A DNA stretch of 43,598 nt from an uncultured Methanobrevibacter sp. (GTDB lineage Archaea > Methanobacteriota > Methanobacteria > Methanobacteriales > Methanobacteriaceae): positions 1 through 43,598 of the forward strand of contig CACWUH010000007.1 of NCBI GenBank assembly GCA_902764015.1. Reading direction: 5' to 3'. The notes below the pieces were generated by a model, which saw only the letters and a program-made list of their open reading frames with translations, was not told the DNA's origin and did no database searches. Shown here piece after piece: positions 18,628 to 27,855 of the stretch (position 1 is its first letter; each line of letters begins with the position of its first letter). Position numbers and translations under genes: made by a program.

Positions 18628-18925
18628 AATTCTATTGTCCTCCTTTTTAAGAAAATCTTTTTTGTACAAATATTTTTTTCAAATATTTATAACATTTATA
18701 GTTATCATTTTAATATTATATATATTAATCTATTTTTTCAGACTTTTCGCAGTATTATTTTTAATTTTAATAGGGTTGTATGGTGTTGAAAATCTAAAAA
18801 AAGAGTAGATTGGTGCCATATACTCCAAATTCGATTTGTAGGGATTTTTAAAAATTAAAAATTTTGCATGGTTTTGGCGAAAATGAAAAGTAAAAATAAG
18901 TATTAATGAGTTATAAAATAACCCA

Positions 18926-19954
18926 TTATTCTTCAACGTAGGAATCGATGTCAATGTCTAAATCATCACAGATTCCTTTCAGCTGTTCGTATAATTTTTC
19001 ATCGATTGCAACGCCGTTTGCTTCAGCTTCAGCAATCCTTTTGACTTCCAAATCTCCCGGAATGGCCACGCTTTCTCCGGTTGCCCTTACCTGTGAGATG
19101 AAGTCTTCGGTGTTTGCCTTGAATTCATCGAAGTCTCCGAATTTGGAAGGATCGATTACAACATACAGATCTCCTTTTGTACAGTCCTTGTCCGGTGAAG
19201 CGGTGCCCGTTACTCCAAGGCCGTAGCCTGCCTGTACCAATGGACCTGTCAGGATTTCAATCAGCAGTGCCAATGCGTATCCCTTGAATCCGCCGAACGG
19301 AAGGATGGATCCTTCAAGTGCTGCTTCAGGGTCGTTAGTTGGGTTGCCGTCTTTGTCCAGTGCCCAGCCGTCAGGCAAATCGAGCCCTTTTCTTTTGGAT
19401 TCTATGATTTTTCCACGGGCTGTGACTGAAGTTGCCATATCGACGGTGATGTATGAATCTGATGGGATTCCCAATGCGACAGGGTTTGTTCCAATCAATT
19501 TGTCCTTACCGCCTAATGGTGCGATGGCAGGATCGGTATTTGCTAAAACCAAACCGATACAGTTTTCTCTTAATGCCAAATCTGAGTAGAATCCGGTAAC
19601 CCCAAAGTGATTGGTGTTGTGAACTCCGACACATGCGATGCCCACTTCCTTGGCCTTTTTGATTGCAATCTGCATTGCCTTGTAGGATACTGCCTGTCCG
19701 AATCCGCTGTTACCGTTGATTAATGCGATGGCAGGGGTCTCCTTTTCGATAGTGATATTGTCTTTAAGATTGATTGTGCCTGCTTTGATACTAATTAAAT
19801 ATTGTGGGAATCTTCCAAGTCCGTGTGATGTGAATCCTTTTAGGTCAGCATCCAATGTAGCTTCTGCAACCAATTCCTGATCTTCTTCGCTAGCTCCAAG
19901 CTTAGCCAGTATCTCCTTTACAAGAGCCATTTCATTATCTTTCATTATCTTCAT
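18926..19954 (-). CDS. Ldh2/MDH2-family NAD(P)-dependent dehydrogenase (malate / L-sulfolactate type)
   Basis: 342-residue member of the family that includes Methanothermus malate dehydrogenase and the L-sulfolactate dehydrogenase ComC of coenzyme M synthesis. Typical landmarks are FTSHGLGRFPQYL near the N-terminus, the GNSGFGQAV segment, VHNTNHFGVTGFY, LANTDPAIAPLGG, and the C-terminal GGFKGYALALLIEI. The family cannot be split into malate and sulfolactate activity by reading alone. A GGGGAG lies upstream of ATG 19954. It follows purM by 29 nt on the same strand, so it is probably the last gene of a psmB-aCPSF1-purM group. Confidence 0.85.
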   Translation of the reverse strand: MKIMKDNEMALVKEILAKLGASEEDQELVAEATLDADLKGFTSHGLGRFPQYLISIKAGTINLKDNITIEKETPAIALINGNSGFGQAVSYKAMQIAIKKAKEVGIACVGVHNTNHFGVTGFYSDLALRENCIGLVLANTDPAIAPLGGKDKLIGTNPVALGIPSDSYITVDMATSVTARGKIIESKRKGLDLPDGWALDKDGNPTNDPEAALEGSILPFGGFKGYALALLIEILTGPLVQAGYGLGVTGTASPDKDCTKGDLYVVIDPSKFGDFDEFKANTEDFISQVRATGESVAIPGDLEVKRIAEAEANGVAIDEKLYEQLKGICDDLDIDIDSYVEE

Positions 19955-19983
19955 TCTTTCACTCCCCTCTTAATTTAATTAAA

Positions 19984-21003
19984 TCAGTATTCAATTTCGG
20001 TTCCTTCAAAGGTCTTGACTGTGATTTTTTCATCATCCGTTACTTTACCGATTATCTGGCAATCACAGTATTCATTTAAAGTTTCCATAATCTTATCTGC
20101 TTCCGTCTCATCGCAGATAACGACAAAGCCGACACCCATGTTGAAGACTTTATACATCTCCTTGATGTCGACGTTTTGTTCATAAATAAGTTTAAATATT
20201 TCTGGAACTTCCGGAAGGTCGTTGATGTCATATCCGACACCCTTTTTCAGGCGTCTGAGATTGGTGAATCCTCCTCCGGTAATGTGGGCAAGTCCATTGA
20301 TTTTATATTCTTTTTCAAATAGGCTTACGATAGGTTTTACGTACAGTTCGGTTGGCCTTATCAATTCCTCGCCAACGGTGGTCTCGCCGTTAGGCATCTT
20401 ATCGTCAACAGTCAATCCGGCATCATCGAACAGTGCCTTTCTTGCAAGGCTGTATCCGTTGGAGTGTATTCCATTACTGTTGATTCCAATCAGAACGTTT
20501 CCAGGCTGGATGTCCTCGCCGGAAATGATCTTATCGACATCGACAAATCCGATGCCTGTTCCTGCAAGGTCAAAGTCCTTGATGATTCCTGGAAGTGATG
20601 CGGTTTCCCCTCCGATGATTGCGATTCTTGACTCGTTGGCGCCTGTCACCAAACCTTCAGCGATTTCGGCTGCTCTTTTAGGGTCAGGCTTTTCAACGGC
20701 AAGGTAATCGACCAGTGCAATAGGTTCGGCTCCGACACATAAGATGTCGTTTACAACCATTGCAATACAGTCAATACCCACTGTATCGTATTTGTTCATC
20801 ATTTCAGCAATTAAAATTTTGCTTCCAACACCGTCAGTACTCATTGCGATTGCCTTGTCTCCTAATCTCACTAAAGCCGCATAATGGCCACTGTCGGTGA
20901 TAATGTCTCTACATTCCAATGTTGACTTGAGTTTGTCCGCTAGTGCAGAAACAGTGACTGCCTCCAAATCAATGTCAACGCCAGATTCTGAATAAGTAAC
21001 CAT
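19984..21003 (-). CDS. purM: Phosphoribosylformylglycinamidine cyclo-ligase
   Basis: Fifth step of IMP synthesis: ATP-dependent ring closure of formylglycinamidine ribonucleotide to aminoimidazole ribonucleotide. The 339 residues carry family signatures: [11 protein letters not shown] at the N-terminus, the ATP-binding [28 protein letters not shown], the GGETASLPG loop, [16 protein letters not shown] and [14 protein letters not shown] at 21009 is in frame, but ATG 21003 has AGGTG at the right distance (5 nt) and gives MVTYSESG, so I choose it. Confidence 0.95.
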   Translation of the reverse strand: MVTYSESGVDIDLEAVTVSALADKLKSTLECRDIITDSGHYAALVRLGDKAIAMSTDGVGSKILIAEMMNKYDTVGIDCIAMVVNDILCVGAEPIALVDYLAVEKPDPKRAAEIAEGLVTGANESRIAIIGGETASLPGIIKDFDLAGTGIGFVDVDKIISGEDIQPGNVLIGINSNGIHSNGYSLARKALFDDAGLTVDDKMPNGETTVGEELIRPTELYVKPIVSLFEKEYKINGLAHITGGGFTNLRRLKKGVGYDINDLPEVPEIFKLIYEQNVDIKEMYKVFNMGVGFVVICDETEADKIMETLNEYCDCQIIGKVTDDEKITVKTFEGTEIEY

Positions 21004-21099
21004 AATCACACCTATTTAAAAATAAAATTAATGTTGTAATAGATTTACAACATTTTCATAATATAATATATTTTGTTTTATATACTATTTAATTTTTTT

Positions 21100-23013
21100 C
21101 TAATGAATTCTTACACAGTCCAAATTAATTGGAGTTTTGGTCTCAATCTTATAACTTCTATGGACTGATGAGGCAAGGTCAACTGCCTTGTATGGGTCTC
21201 CATGACATGTGATGACCTTTTCAGGTCTAGGATTGAGCCTTTTGACATATTCCATCAATTGTCTCCTGTTGGAGTGACCACTGAATCCGTTAATAGTTTT
21301 GATTTGCATTTTGACATGGAATTGTCTGGTTCTGCCGTCATCGTCTTCAAGCGGAATTTCCTTCCATCCCTTCTGGACCCTTCTACCCATGGATCCTTCG
21401 GACTGGTATCCTACAAAGATGATGGTGTTCCTTTCATCTTCACATAGCCATTTGAAGTATTCGACTGAGTTTCCTCCGGTCAGCATACCTGAAGTTGACA
21501 GGATGATTGCAGGCTGTTTTGCCTCGACGATATCCTTTCTTTGGTCACGGTTCTGGACCTTTTCAAACATTTCTGAAACGAACGGGTTTCTTCCCATGTG
21601 GAAGATTTGGTCTCTCAGGTCCTTGCTCAGGTATTCAGGCCTTGCGGTATGGATTGCTGTAGCTTCCCAAATCATTCCGTCAATGTAGATTGGAACCTCT
21701 TCAATCATTCCATGCCTCATGTACTCTTCAAGCACAACCATAAGTTCCTGTGCCCTTCCAACGGCAAATACCGGAACCAACACTTTTCCTCCGCGCTTGA
21801 GGGTTTTGTAGATGGTCTTCATCATTTCCTTTTCGGCATTGTTTCTGGAAGGCTGCACGTCTTCCTTTCCTCCGTATGTGCTTTCCATAATTACGGTTTC
21901 GGCACGAGGGAATCTGATTGTGGCAGGTTCGAGCAGTCTTGACGGTTCATATTTGAAGTCCCCGGTATATACCAGGTTGTGGGCGCCGTCTCCGATGTGC
22001 ATGTGGGAGATTGCTGAACCCAGGATGTGTCCCGCATTGTGCAGGGTCAGCCTTATGTCCGGTGAAATGTCTGTCACTTCACCATAATCTAGTGTAATCG
22101 TATTTTTAATTTGATGTTTCACGTTTTTTGATGTGAATGGAAGTGGGTTGCCTTCCCTGTGTGCAATGTCGAGGTGGTCGAATTGCAGAAGGGTGGTCAA
22201 ATCCCTTGTCGGAGTTGTACAGTAGACCGGTCCGTCATATCCGTAATGGAAAAGGTAAGGTACAAATCCGCAGTGATCCAAGTGAGCGTGAGATATGATG
22301 ACTGCATCCAGTTCCTCGATTGAAAATTCAGGTGCATTCAGGTAAGGGAATGCATTCTTGTTGTCTGATGCAGCAACATTGACTCCGCAATCGAGCAATA
22401 CGCGACTGTTTGGAGTCTGCAGTAACATTGATGAACGTCCTACTTCCTTAAATCCTCCCATGGAAGTGACTCTTGCCCAATCATTAGGGTATTTGCTTCC
22501 CTGGTGGATTTGACGTCCAAGCTTTTGCAGCAGTTTTTTCCTGTCCTTGCTGCTGTTCTTTTGGATAGTCCTGATTTTTCCGATAATGTCTGAGCTGATT
22601 GGTGGGGTTCTTAATATCTTAGGTGCCCATCCGGTATTTTTGACGATATTTCTTGAGGTGACTCCGTATTTTCCAATGACGAGCCCTGGCTTTTTGGCGG
22701 TGATTACCACCTCGCAGGTTACGGTGTCGAAGTAAATATCGGTAATTTCAGCTCCGTCTGGAACTATCTCATGAATCTTGTTTATGGTTGCTTCTGGTTC
22801 AAGCAAAGCGCTTTTGTCAGATCTGATAATAATTCTTTTTCTAAGTTCTTTTGCCAGTGACCTGATGAGGTCTCCGTTTTCAGTAATAATTTCTGGATTT
22901 TTGGTGTAGACCACAACTTCCGGACCTTCAAATTCCACTTTTGAAACCTGAATTTCATCTGGCAGTTTGGCCAAAATCTCTTTTTTGATATCTTCTAAAA
23001 TGTCTGAAGTCAT
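21100..23013 (-). CDS. aCPSF1 (KH - metallo-beta-lactamase - beta-CASP ribonuclease; FttA)
   Basis: Archaeal cleavage and termination factor: an exo/endonuclease that cuts U-rich 3' ends and ends RNA polymerase transcription (aCPSF1/FttA). The 637 residues match the family. Two N-terminal KH domains (residues ~1-145) include [16 protein letters not shown]. The metallo-beta-lactamase core has the zinc motif SHAHLDHCG (His242, His244, Asp246, His247). The beta-CASP domain follows with LVYTGDF and ESTYGG, then [20 protein letters not shown] and the C-terminal [15 protein letters not shown] lies before ATG 23013. A long dyad lies in the 132-bp gap to psmB (see separate entry). The homologue MTH1203 neighbours the proteasome beta gene too. 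Confidence 0.95.
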   Translation of the reverse strand: MTSDILEDIKKEILAKLPDEIQVSKVEFEGPEVVVYTKNPEIITENGDLIRSLAKELRKRIIIRSDKSALLEPEATINKIHEIVPDGAEITDIYFDTVTCEVVITAKKPGLVIGKYGVTSRNIVKNTGWAPKILRTPPISSDIIGKIRTIQKNSSKDRKKLLQKLGRQIHQGSKYPNDWARVTSMGGFKEVGRSSMLLQTPNSRVLLDCGVNVAASDNKNAFPYLNAPEFSIEELDAVIISHAHLDHCGFVPYLFHYGYDGPVYCTTPTRDLTTLLQFDHLDIAHREGNPLPFTSKNVKHQIKNTITLDYGEVTDISPDIRLTLHNAGHILGSAISHMHIGDGAHNLVYTGDFKYEPSRLLEPATIRFPRAETVIMESTYGGKEDVQPSRNNAEKEMMKTIYKTLKRGGKVLVPVFAVGRAQELMVVLEEYMRHGMIEEVPIYIDGMIWEATAIHTARPEYLSKDLRDQIFHMGRNPFVSEMFEKVQNRDQRKDIVEAKQPAIILSTSGMLTGGNSVEYFKWLCEDERNTIIFVGYQSEGSMGRRVQKGWKEIPLEDDDGRTRQFHVKMQIKTINGFSGHSNRRQLMEYVKRLNPRPEKVITCHGDPYKAVDLASSVHRSYKIETKTPINLDCVRIH

Positions 23014-23035
23014 ATAATCCCTTCAAAAAAAGTTT

Positions 23036-23101
23036 GTGTAGGATAATAGTTTATGAAAGCATTTAAGCTATAATTAGTAAAATTCCATAAACTATCTACA
23101 C
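23036..23101. promoter_or_regulatory. Long inverted repeat in front of aCPSF1
   Basis: GTGTAG + GATA + ATAGTTTATG (23036-23055) pairs with CATAAACTAT + CTACAC (23086-23101): 16 paired bases with one 4-nt bulge and a 30-nt loop. A TATA-like GCTTAAATGC on the minus strand lies in the loop. If that box is used, the arms flank the promoter core as a protein-binding dyad. If transcription reads through from psmB, the RNA would fold into a stable hairpin in the aCPSF1 leader. T-runs just upstream (near 23104-23130, minus strand) look like psmB termination signals. Confidence 0.5.
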
Positions 23102-23145
23102 TTGTTATATAAAAAATAGTTAGTTATGAAAAATTAGCTTATTAC

Positions 23146-23760
23146 TTATAGTTTTCCAAGAATCTCATTAATTTTTTCATTATCTAACATTTTAAAGCCG
23201 TTTTTGTCCACTTTGGCGACAAGATATCCGTTGCCGGAATATGTGTCACGTTCAGCTGCGGCTCTTATAGCTCTTATGGCTATTTCAATTCCTTCGTCAG
23301 TTGTCAAGTCATCTCTGAATCTGTCTTCAAGAACACCGTATGCAACGATGGAACCTGATCCGGTTGAGATGTAGGTATCTTCAATCATACCGCCTGCTGG
23401 GTCAAGTGAGTAGAGAGATGGCTTGTCTCCGTCCATTCCTCCGAGCAATGTCTGAACATACATCGGTCCGGAACGCAGGATGTTTGCAGTCAATGATGCT
23501 GCAGCCTTGACGCTGATGGCATCGTTGTTTCTCATCTGATAGAGTGAAACTTCCGCTTCAATGACCTTCATCAGACTTTGAGCATCTCCAACGGAACCAG
23601 CTATGGTGGTTACAATGTGATCGTCAATTTTAAATATTTTTTCTGCTACTTTGTGGGCTACAAGGTTTCCCATGCTTGCCCTTCTTTCGCTTGCAAATAC
23701 AACTCCGTCCTTGCAAGTTATTCCGACGGTTGTTGTACCTTCTAGTATTTTATCATCCAT
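23146..23760 (-). CDS. psmB: Proteasome beta subunit
   Basis: Proteolytic subunit of the archaeal 20S proteasome. 204 residues with a short propeptide MDDKILEG that is removed to expose the catalytic Thr9 (TTTVGITCKDGVVFASERRA). Further family landmarks are IAGSVGDAQ, LLGGMDGDKPSLYSLDPAGG and the STGSGS loop. GAGGTG lies 8 nt before the ATG at 23760. It is divergent from taw2 across a 180-bp gap and upstream of aCPSF1 on the same strand. Confidence 0.96.
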   Translation of the reverse strand: MDDKILEGTTTVGITCKDGVVFASERRASMGNLVAHKVAEKIFKIDDHIVTTIAGSVGDAQSLMKVIEAEVSLYQMRNNDAISVKAAASLTANILRSGPMYVQTLLGGMDGDKPSLYSLDPAGGMIEDTYISTGSGSIVAYGVLEDRFRDDLTTDEGIEIAIRAIRAAAERDTYSGNGYLVAKVDKNGFKMLDNEKINEILGKL

Positions 23761-23827
23761 TTAAATACACCTCATATAAGTATTTAAAATATCTAATTTC
23801 AACTACTCATAGGTTATTTTAACAAAA

Positions 23828-23887
23828 TATAAACTAATCTAGGATTAATTTTATTTAAAATCAGAATCAATAATTAGTATAAACTAA
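23828..23887. repeat. Two 10-bp direct repeats between psmB and taw2
   Basis: TATAAACTAA occurs at 23828-23837 and again at 23878-23887, 50 bp (about five helical turns) apart, in the divergent promoter gap. They could be regulator half-sites or chance in AT-rich DNA. The arms of the aCPSF1 dyad contain the related CATAAACTAT. Confidence 0.3.
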
Positions 23888-23940
23888 CAATATTAATATT
23901 ATCTATTTGAATATATAAAGTTTTCTTTTAGGCGAGTGTG

Positions 23941-24669
23941 ATGAAATATAAAAAGATTGGGGATATCCTCATATTGGACAATAATTATCAAAATGATGAT
24001 TTTGAGGAGCTGTCAGAAAGGCATAACGTCAAGACAATCATGAAAATTGACCACATTCAGGGAACCAAGCGGGAGCCTGTTTATAAAATTCTTTATGGCA
24101 GCGAAACCGAAACGATTAATAAGGAAAACGGATGCCTGTTCAAATTGGATCTGGCAAAGGTGATGTGGTCAAAAGGGAATAACAATGAGAGATTGAGAAT
24201 CGCCAAGCTTGTCGGGGATGGCGAGAGAGTGATTGACATGTTTGCAGGGATAGGCTATTTTTCAATCCCTATTGGCGTTCATGCAAATGCCTGTGAGGTC
24301 ATTTCGATAGAAATCAATCCAAACTCATATCATTTCCTGTGTGAAAACATCAATCTGAATAAATTGGATAATGTTACTCCAATTTTAGGGGACTGCAAGG
24401 ATGTGACTCCAAGATTCAGGGCCGACAGAATCATAATGGGATATGTCAAGACGACTCATCACTACCTGAAGGTTGCAATTGATAGTTTAAATGAGGGTGG
24501 AATCCTTCACTATCATGAAACGGTTCCCGAAAAGCTGATGGATTCAAGGCCGATTGAAAGAATTGTTTCTGCGGCTGATGGCCGTGATGTTGAATTGTTA
24601 AAATTAAATAAGATAAAGAAGTATTCTCCGGGCGTCTGGCATGTCGTTATCGACGCTAGGATAGATTAG
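23941..24669 (+). CDS. taw2: tRNA wybutosine-synthesizing protein Taw2 (Trm5/TYW2 family)
   Basis: Transfers the 3-amino-3-carboxypropyl group of S-adenosylmethionine to the modified G37 of tRNA-Phe in wyosine synthesis. The 242 residues contain the class I SAM fold: VIDMFAGIGYFSIPIG, EVISIEINPNS and PILGDCKDVTP. Where the m1G37 enzyme Trm5 has NLP, this protein reads RIIMGYVKTTHHYL followed by GGILHYHE, the pattern I associate with Taw2/TYW2. Trm5 remains the alternative. GTG 23938 directly precedes ATG 23941; I use the ATG. Its 3' end overlaps the convergent cofG end by 14 bp. Confidence 0.82.
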   Translation: MKYKKIGDILILDNNYQNDDFEELSERHNVKTIMKIDHIQGTKREPVYKILYGSETETINKENGCLFKLDLAKVMWSKGNNNERLRIAKLVGDGERVIDMFAGIGYFSIPIGVHANACEVISIEINPNSYHFLCENINLNKLDNVTPILGDCKDVTPRFRADRIIMGYVKTTHHYLKVAIDSLNEGGILHYHETVPEKLMDSRPIERIVSAADGRDVELLKLNKIKKYSPGVWHVVIDARID

Positions 24670-25747
24670 CTATTCTTTCCAATAGCAAGTCATTCAGCCA
24701 TTCGGTGTTGATGTATTTCTCATAGACGCATAGCCTTTCGGTCAACTCAAAGCCGGCGTCTTCGGTCAATTTTTGAAGCTCATCAATGCCTGGCCATGGA
24801 GAAGTGATATTCACATAATCGGGACTCACCGGCGAAACGCCTCCCCAATCATCAGCACCGCACAATAAGAATATTTGCGCAGTGTCATTGTTTAGATTAG
24901 GAGGTACCTGTATGCTGATATCTGTGTCGCCGAATAGCAGCGTGCCTGCAATCACCGTTCTAATCATGTCCAAAAAGCTAGGTTCCGGCCAGTCTTCCAT
25001 TTCGATTCCAGGTATTGGAGTGAAATTTTGAATGATGACCTCCTGGATATGGCCGTATTTGTCATATAGGGCTCTGATGGCAAGCAGGGATTCGGCTATC
25101 TCTTCTTTGGTTTCGCCAATTCCAATTAAAATCCCTGTAGTATAGGGTATTTTAAGCTTTCCTGCATTTTCAATGGTTTGAAGTCTGATTTTAGGATTTT
25201 TGCCTGGACTCTTGTTGTGGGCAGGCAATTCCATCAATCTTTGCGATGAATTTTCAAGCATCAGACCCATTGAAGCGTTGACTTCTTTCAGCCTTTCCAA
25301 ATCTTCATAGGAATAGTTTCCGCCATTTGTATGTGGTAAAAGGGAAGTTTCATTCAATGTCATTTGGCAGATGTCAACGACATAGTCAATCATCTTTTCA
25401 TAACCGTACTCTTTCAATTTTAAGCGAACGGCTTCCTCCTCATCGGCATCCTCGCCAAATGTGAATAATGCTTCCTTGCATCCATATTTTTCAGCTTCCT
25501 TTAAATCTGCCAAAATTTCCTCTTTGGTTTTTAAAAGAATAACGTCTGGATCGTCAGGAGTCTTTTTAAAATTACAGTATCCGCAGTCATTTCTGCAGAT
25601 TTCAGTCAATGGTATGAAAATGTTTTTAGAATAAGTAATAAGATTATTCTCCCTGTATTTCACGGTTTCTGACATGTATTCAATGATTTCACTGTCAGTC
25701 GCATTCAATACGTGGAGAATATCCTCTTTGGTTAGGTTTGATGTCAT
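24656..25747 (-). CDS. cofG: FO synthase subunit 1 (7,8-didemethyl-8-hydroxy-5-deazariboflavin synthase)
   Basis: Radical-SAM enzyme that, with CofH, builds the deazaflavin chromophore FO of coenzyme F420, the hydride carrier of methanogenesis. 363 residues from ATG 25747. The cluster motif is CRNDCGYC (Cys51, Cys55, Cys58). Further landmarks are ALFTFGEDAD, HTNGGNYS, SMGLMLENSSQRL, GILIGIGETKEEI and the C-terminal DWGGVSPVSPDYVN. A longer ORF opens at 25870, but its first 41 codons overlap the preceding gene in another frame and have no family similarity. ATG 25747 lies 1 nt after the stop of that gene. CofH is not in this window. Confidence 0.94.
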   Translation of the reverse strand: MTSNLTKEDILHVLNATDSEIIEYMSETVKYRENNLITYSKNIFIPLTEICRNDCGYCNFKKTPDDPDVILLKTKEEILADLKEAEKYGCKEALFTFGEDADEEEAVRLKLKEYGYEKMIDYVVDICQMTLNETSLLPHTNGGNYSYEDLERLKEVNASMGLMLENSSQRLMELPAHNKSPGKNPKIRLQTIENAGKLKIPYTTGILIGIGETKEEIAESLLAIRALYDKYGHIQEVIIQNFTPIPGIEMEDWPEPSFLDMIRTVIAGTLLFGDTDISIQVPPNLNNDTAQIFLLCGADDWGGVSPVSPDYVNITSPWPGIDELQKLTEDAGFELTERLCVYEKYINTEWLNDLLLERIANLS

Positions 25748-25748
25748 T

Positions 25749-26189
25749 TTAATCTTCACGTTCGGAGACGGTAACTTCCACATAAAGCGGAGGGAGCTCA
25801 TTTCTGTCTTCCCAAATTGCGATGATGACATCGAAGCTTGGAAGCTCAAACACTTTGTACTCGACAACAAGGCCCATTGATTCCAGTTCCTCTTTCATCC
25901 TCATGAATCCTTTGCTGTCAATGTCGCTTGTAACGTTTTCGCTTCTTTTGATGTTTTTGTCTCCAACTTCAAGAATCTGTGAAATCTTTTCGGAAGTGGC
26001 GTCCAGTTCGGTTCCGCCCAGGATCTCTCCGATTTCTGCAAGCTTTGATTCGAATTCATTTAGTGGAAGGACTTTTCTTGACCTTCCCCTAACGATAAGT
26101 ATCCTTTCATTATCTATCGCAGGCCTGGACCCTTTGAATGCATCAAAAAATCCCATAACTTGTCCTGCAAGCTCATAAGTCTTTTTCAT
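25749..26189 (-). CDS. Conserved archaeal protein of unknown function, between mptA and cofG
   Basis: 146-residue soluble protein starting at ATG 26189 (AAGGAT upstream), with no signal peptide or membrane helix. It has an N-terminal RILIVRGRSRKVLPLNEFE segment, a helical middle and a beta-rich C-terminus (DVIIAIWEDRNELPPLYVEV). It resembles what I remember as the DUF2120 family, but I am not sure of that number. It begins 12 nt after mptA ends and stops 1 nt before cofG starts, so it is in one transcript with methanopterin and F420 synthesis genes. A role in cofactor metabolism is a guess from position only. Confidence 0.75.
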   Translation of the reverse strand: MKKTYELAGQVMGFFDAFKGSRPAIDNERILIVRGRSRKVLPLNEFESKLAEIGEILGGTELDATSEKISQILEVGDKNIKRSENVTSDIDSKGFMRMKEELESMGLVVEYKVFELPSFDVIIAIWEDRNELPPLYVEVTVSERED

Positions 26190-26201
26190 CAAATCATATC
26201 C

Positions 26202-27140
26202 TTAGATGTTCAGTTCTTCTTTCAGCTCTCCAAGGGTAGTTACCTTTTCGGCATAAGCGTTGTGCCTGTGGATACTTTCCTGGTTTTCCTGACGTGCTGT
26301 AATCAATGTGTCATCAGGGAAATCCGCATATTTGTTGGCTATCTTTTCCATCATGTTCCTGACGCAGTCCTCAACGAAAACTGGGTTTCTGTGAGCGTTC
26401 ATCACTGTTGCGTTTTCGTCAGGCCTCTTGAGCAATTCACACACTGGAGAGCTCATTGAGGTTTCGATTATGTCTATGAGGTCTTCCGCTTTCACTGTTT
26501 TATGTTCCGGAACTTCAATTAGAAGGGTTCCGACTCCCCTTTGGTTGTGGGAGGCAAAAGTAACTGTATCTAAAACCTTTTGGGTAGTTTCTTCATCTAA
26601 AAATTCCAATAATTTAAGCTTGTCGGATTCTCTGACGGATTCCTGTGCACATGGACACACGGTCATTCCGATAAGTTCTGCACCTATGCTCTTTCTAATG
26701 TCCACGTTACCATTTTCATCTCTTAACCCAACGGCTTTAGCTTTTAGCTGGGCCATTTCCTGGGTCTTGTTTTTGGTAACAGGAGATTCCTTCATGAACA
26801 TGAAATCGGTTGTCATTGATATTTCAACACGTTCTGCATATTCGTGCTTTGTCATCATCTTGTCAACAATCTTTGCACATAATGATTCGACGTCTACGGT
26901 GGAGTCTTTAGCTACGTCCTCAAGGACTTCACTAATGGCTTCCGGGTTCCTGGACATGTGTACTCCTTTTTGATCACTTGGCAAATCTACAAATGCATCA
27001 AAAGTAGGTACCAATATTATAGGTCTTTTGTTTGTTCTTTTTAGTTGTAATAATTTCTTGACTCCGGTTACACCCACTCTGGTTAGTTTTATAGGTATAT
27101 TTGGAGTATCGTCCTGAGTATCGGGTAAGCAAACTGCCAA
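26202..27140 (-). CDS. mptA: GTP cyclohydrolase IV, first step of tetrahydromethanopterin synthesis
   Basis: Fe(II)-dependent enzyme opening GTP to 7,8-dihydroneopterin 2',3'-cyclic phosphate. The 312 residues match the MptA/FolE2 family: CLPDTQDDTP at the N-terminus, LTRVGVTGVKKLL, SEVLEDV, the metal/catalytic segment EMTVCPCAQ-like (GMTVCPCAQE), SHNQRGVGTLLIEV, and a C-terminal AHRNPVFVEDCVRNM. The start appears to be TTG at 27140, with GAGGTT 7-8 nt before it; no in-frame ATG is nearby. First gene of the mptA-unknown-cofG operon. Confidence 0.92.
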   Translation of the reverse strand: MAVCLPDTQDDTPNIPIKLTRVGVTGVKKLLQLKRTNKRPIILVPTFDAFVDLPSDQKGVHMSRNPEAISEVLEDVAKDSTVDVESLCAKIVDKMMTKHEYAERVEISMTTDFMFMKESPVTKNKTQEMAQLKAKAVGLRDENGNVDIRKSIGAELIGMTVCPCAQESVRESDKLKLLEFLDEETTQKVLDTVTFASHNQRGVGTLLIEVPEHKTVKAEDLIDIIETSMSSPVCELLKRPDENATVMNAHRNPVFVEDCVRNMMEKIANKYADFPDDTLITARQENQESIHRHNAYAEKVTTLGELKEELNI

Positions 27141-27266
27141 TTTTATAACCTCTATTTAAATTAGTATTATAATTATTTGTATCTTTTGATTTAAATACTT
27201 ATTAAAAATGACATAAATTTCGTAATATTGTTATTACTTTGAAAAAATATTTTACAAAAAAAGTTA

Positions 27267-27310
27267 ATGAAAAATAAGAAAAAATTAAAAGTAGTTTAGT
27301 TTAAACCACT
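27267..27310 (-). terminator. Terminator of the Lrp-family gene
   Basis: AGTGGTTTA / TAAACTACT (27290-27310) form a 9-bp stem with one G-U pair and a 3-nt loop. On the minus strand it is followed by a T-rich tract (27267-27289). Confidence 0.6.
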
Positions 27311-27323
27311 TTTTTTTAACAAT

Positions 27324-27800
27324 TTATAAAATGTTGGATGATCCCATATCTTCCTTGATAACATCAAGAACGGTCTGGGTATATGTCCTTTCTATAATTG
27401 GGTCTTTTAACAATTCTTTAATGAATGCGTTCAGTTCATTTGTGTTTCTGAATTTTGCAATCAGGAATGCATCGTATTCACCAGTAACATCATAGATTCC
27501 AACTACATTCTTGTTAAAGAAAGTTTTTTCTTCCCAATTCTTGAGCTTTCCGCCTTTGACCCTCACGCCTATGATTGTGGTTAAGACGAATCCTAGCTTT
27601 TCATGGTCGATAACCGGGGAAAATTTCTTAATTACTCCGGATTTCACCATTTTATCAATACGGTTGTGGACAGTTCCAACAGAAACATCTAAACTGCGAG
27701 ATATTTGTCTGTAAGAAGTTCTTACATCCTCATTGATAATTTTAAGGATGTTAATATCAGTATCATCGAGTTTTACTACATTATCTTTAGTTTTCACCAT
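27324..27800 (-). CDS. Lrp/AsnC-family transcriptional regulator
   Basis: 158-residue DNA-binding regulator. The N-terminal winged helix-turn-helix (residues ~12-62) reads LDDTDINILKIINEDVR, then SYRQISRSLDVSVGTVHNRI, the usual Lrp recognition pattern. The C-terminal RAM-type ligand/oligomer domain has IGVRVKGGK and VVGIYDVTGEYDAFLIAKF. Its effector (often an amino acid) cannot be read off. GGGAG lies ~7 nt before ATG 27800. A perfect inverted repeat lies 36-55 nt upstream over the likely TATA box, which suggests autoregulation. Confidence 0.92.
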   Translation of the reverse strand: MVKTKDNVVKLDDTDINILKIINEDVRTSYRQISRSLDVSVGTVHNRIDKMVKSGVIKKFSPVIDHEKLGFVLTTIIGVRVKGGKLKNWEEKTFFNKNVVGIYDVTGEYDAFLIAKFRNTNELNAFIKELLKDPIIERTYTQTVLDVIKEDMGSSNIL

Positions 27801-27835
27801 ATAATATCTCCCTTATATAATTTCTAAAAATAATT

Positions 27836-27855
27836 GGTTAATCTATAAATTAACC
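27836..27855. promoter_or_regulatory. Palindromic operator in the Lrp-gene promoter
   Basis: GGTTAAT-CTATAA-ATTAACC: perfect 7-bp arms around a 6-bp AT spacer. On the minus strand the spacer and right part supply a TATA-like TTTATAGA ~25 nt before the expected transcription start (~27820). A dimeric regulator here would block TBP binding. Confidence 0.65.

Noticed and set aside
25748-25870. Longer cofG start at 25870
   Set aside because: The extra 41 residues overlap the upstream gene in a different frame and precede the family N-terminus; ATG 25747 is better placed.
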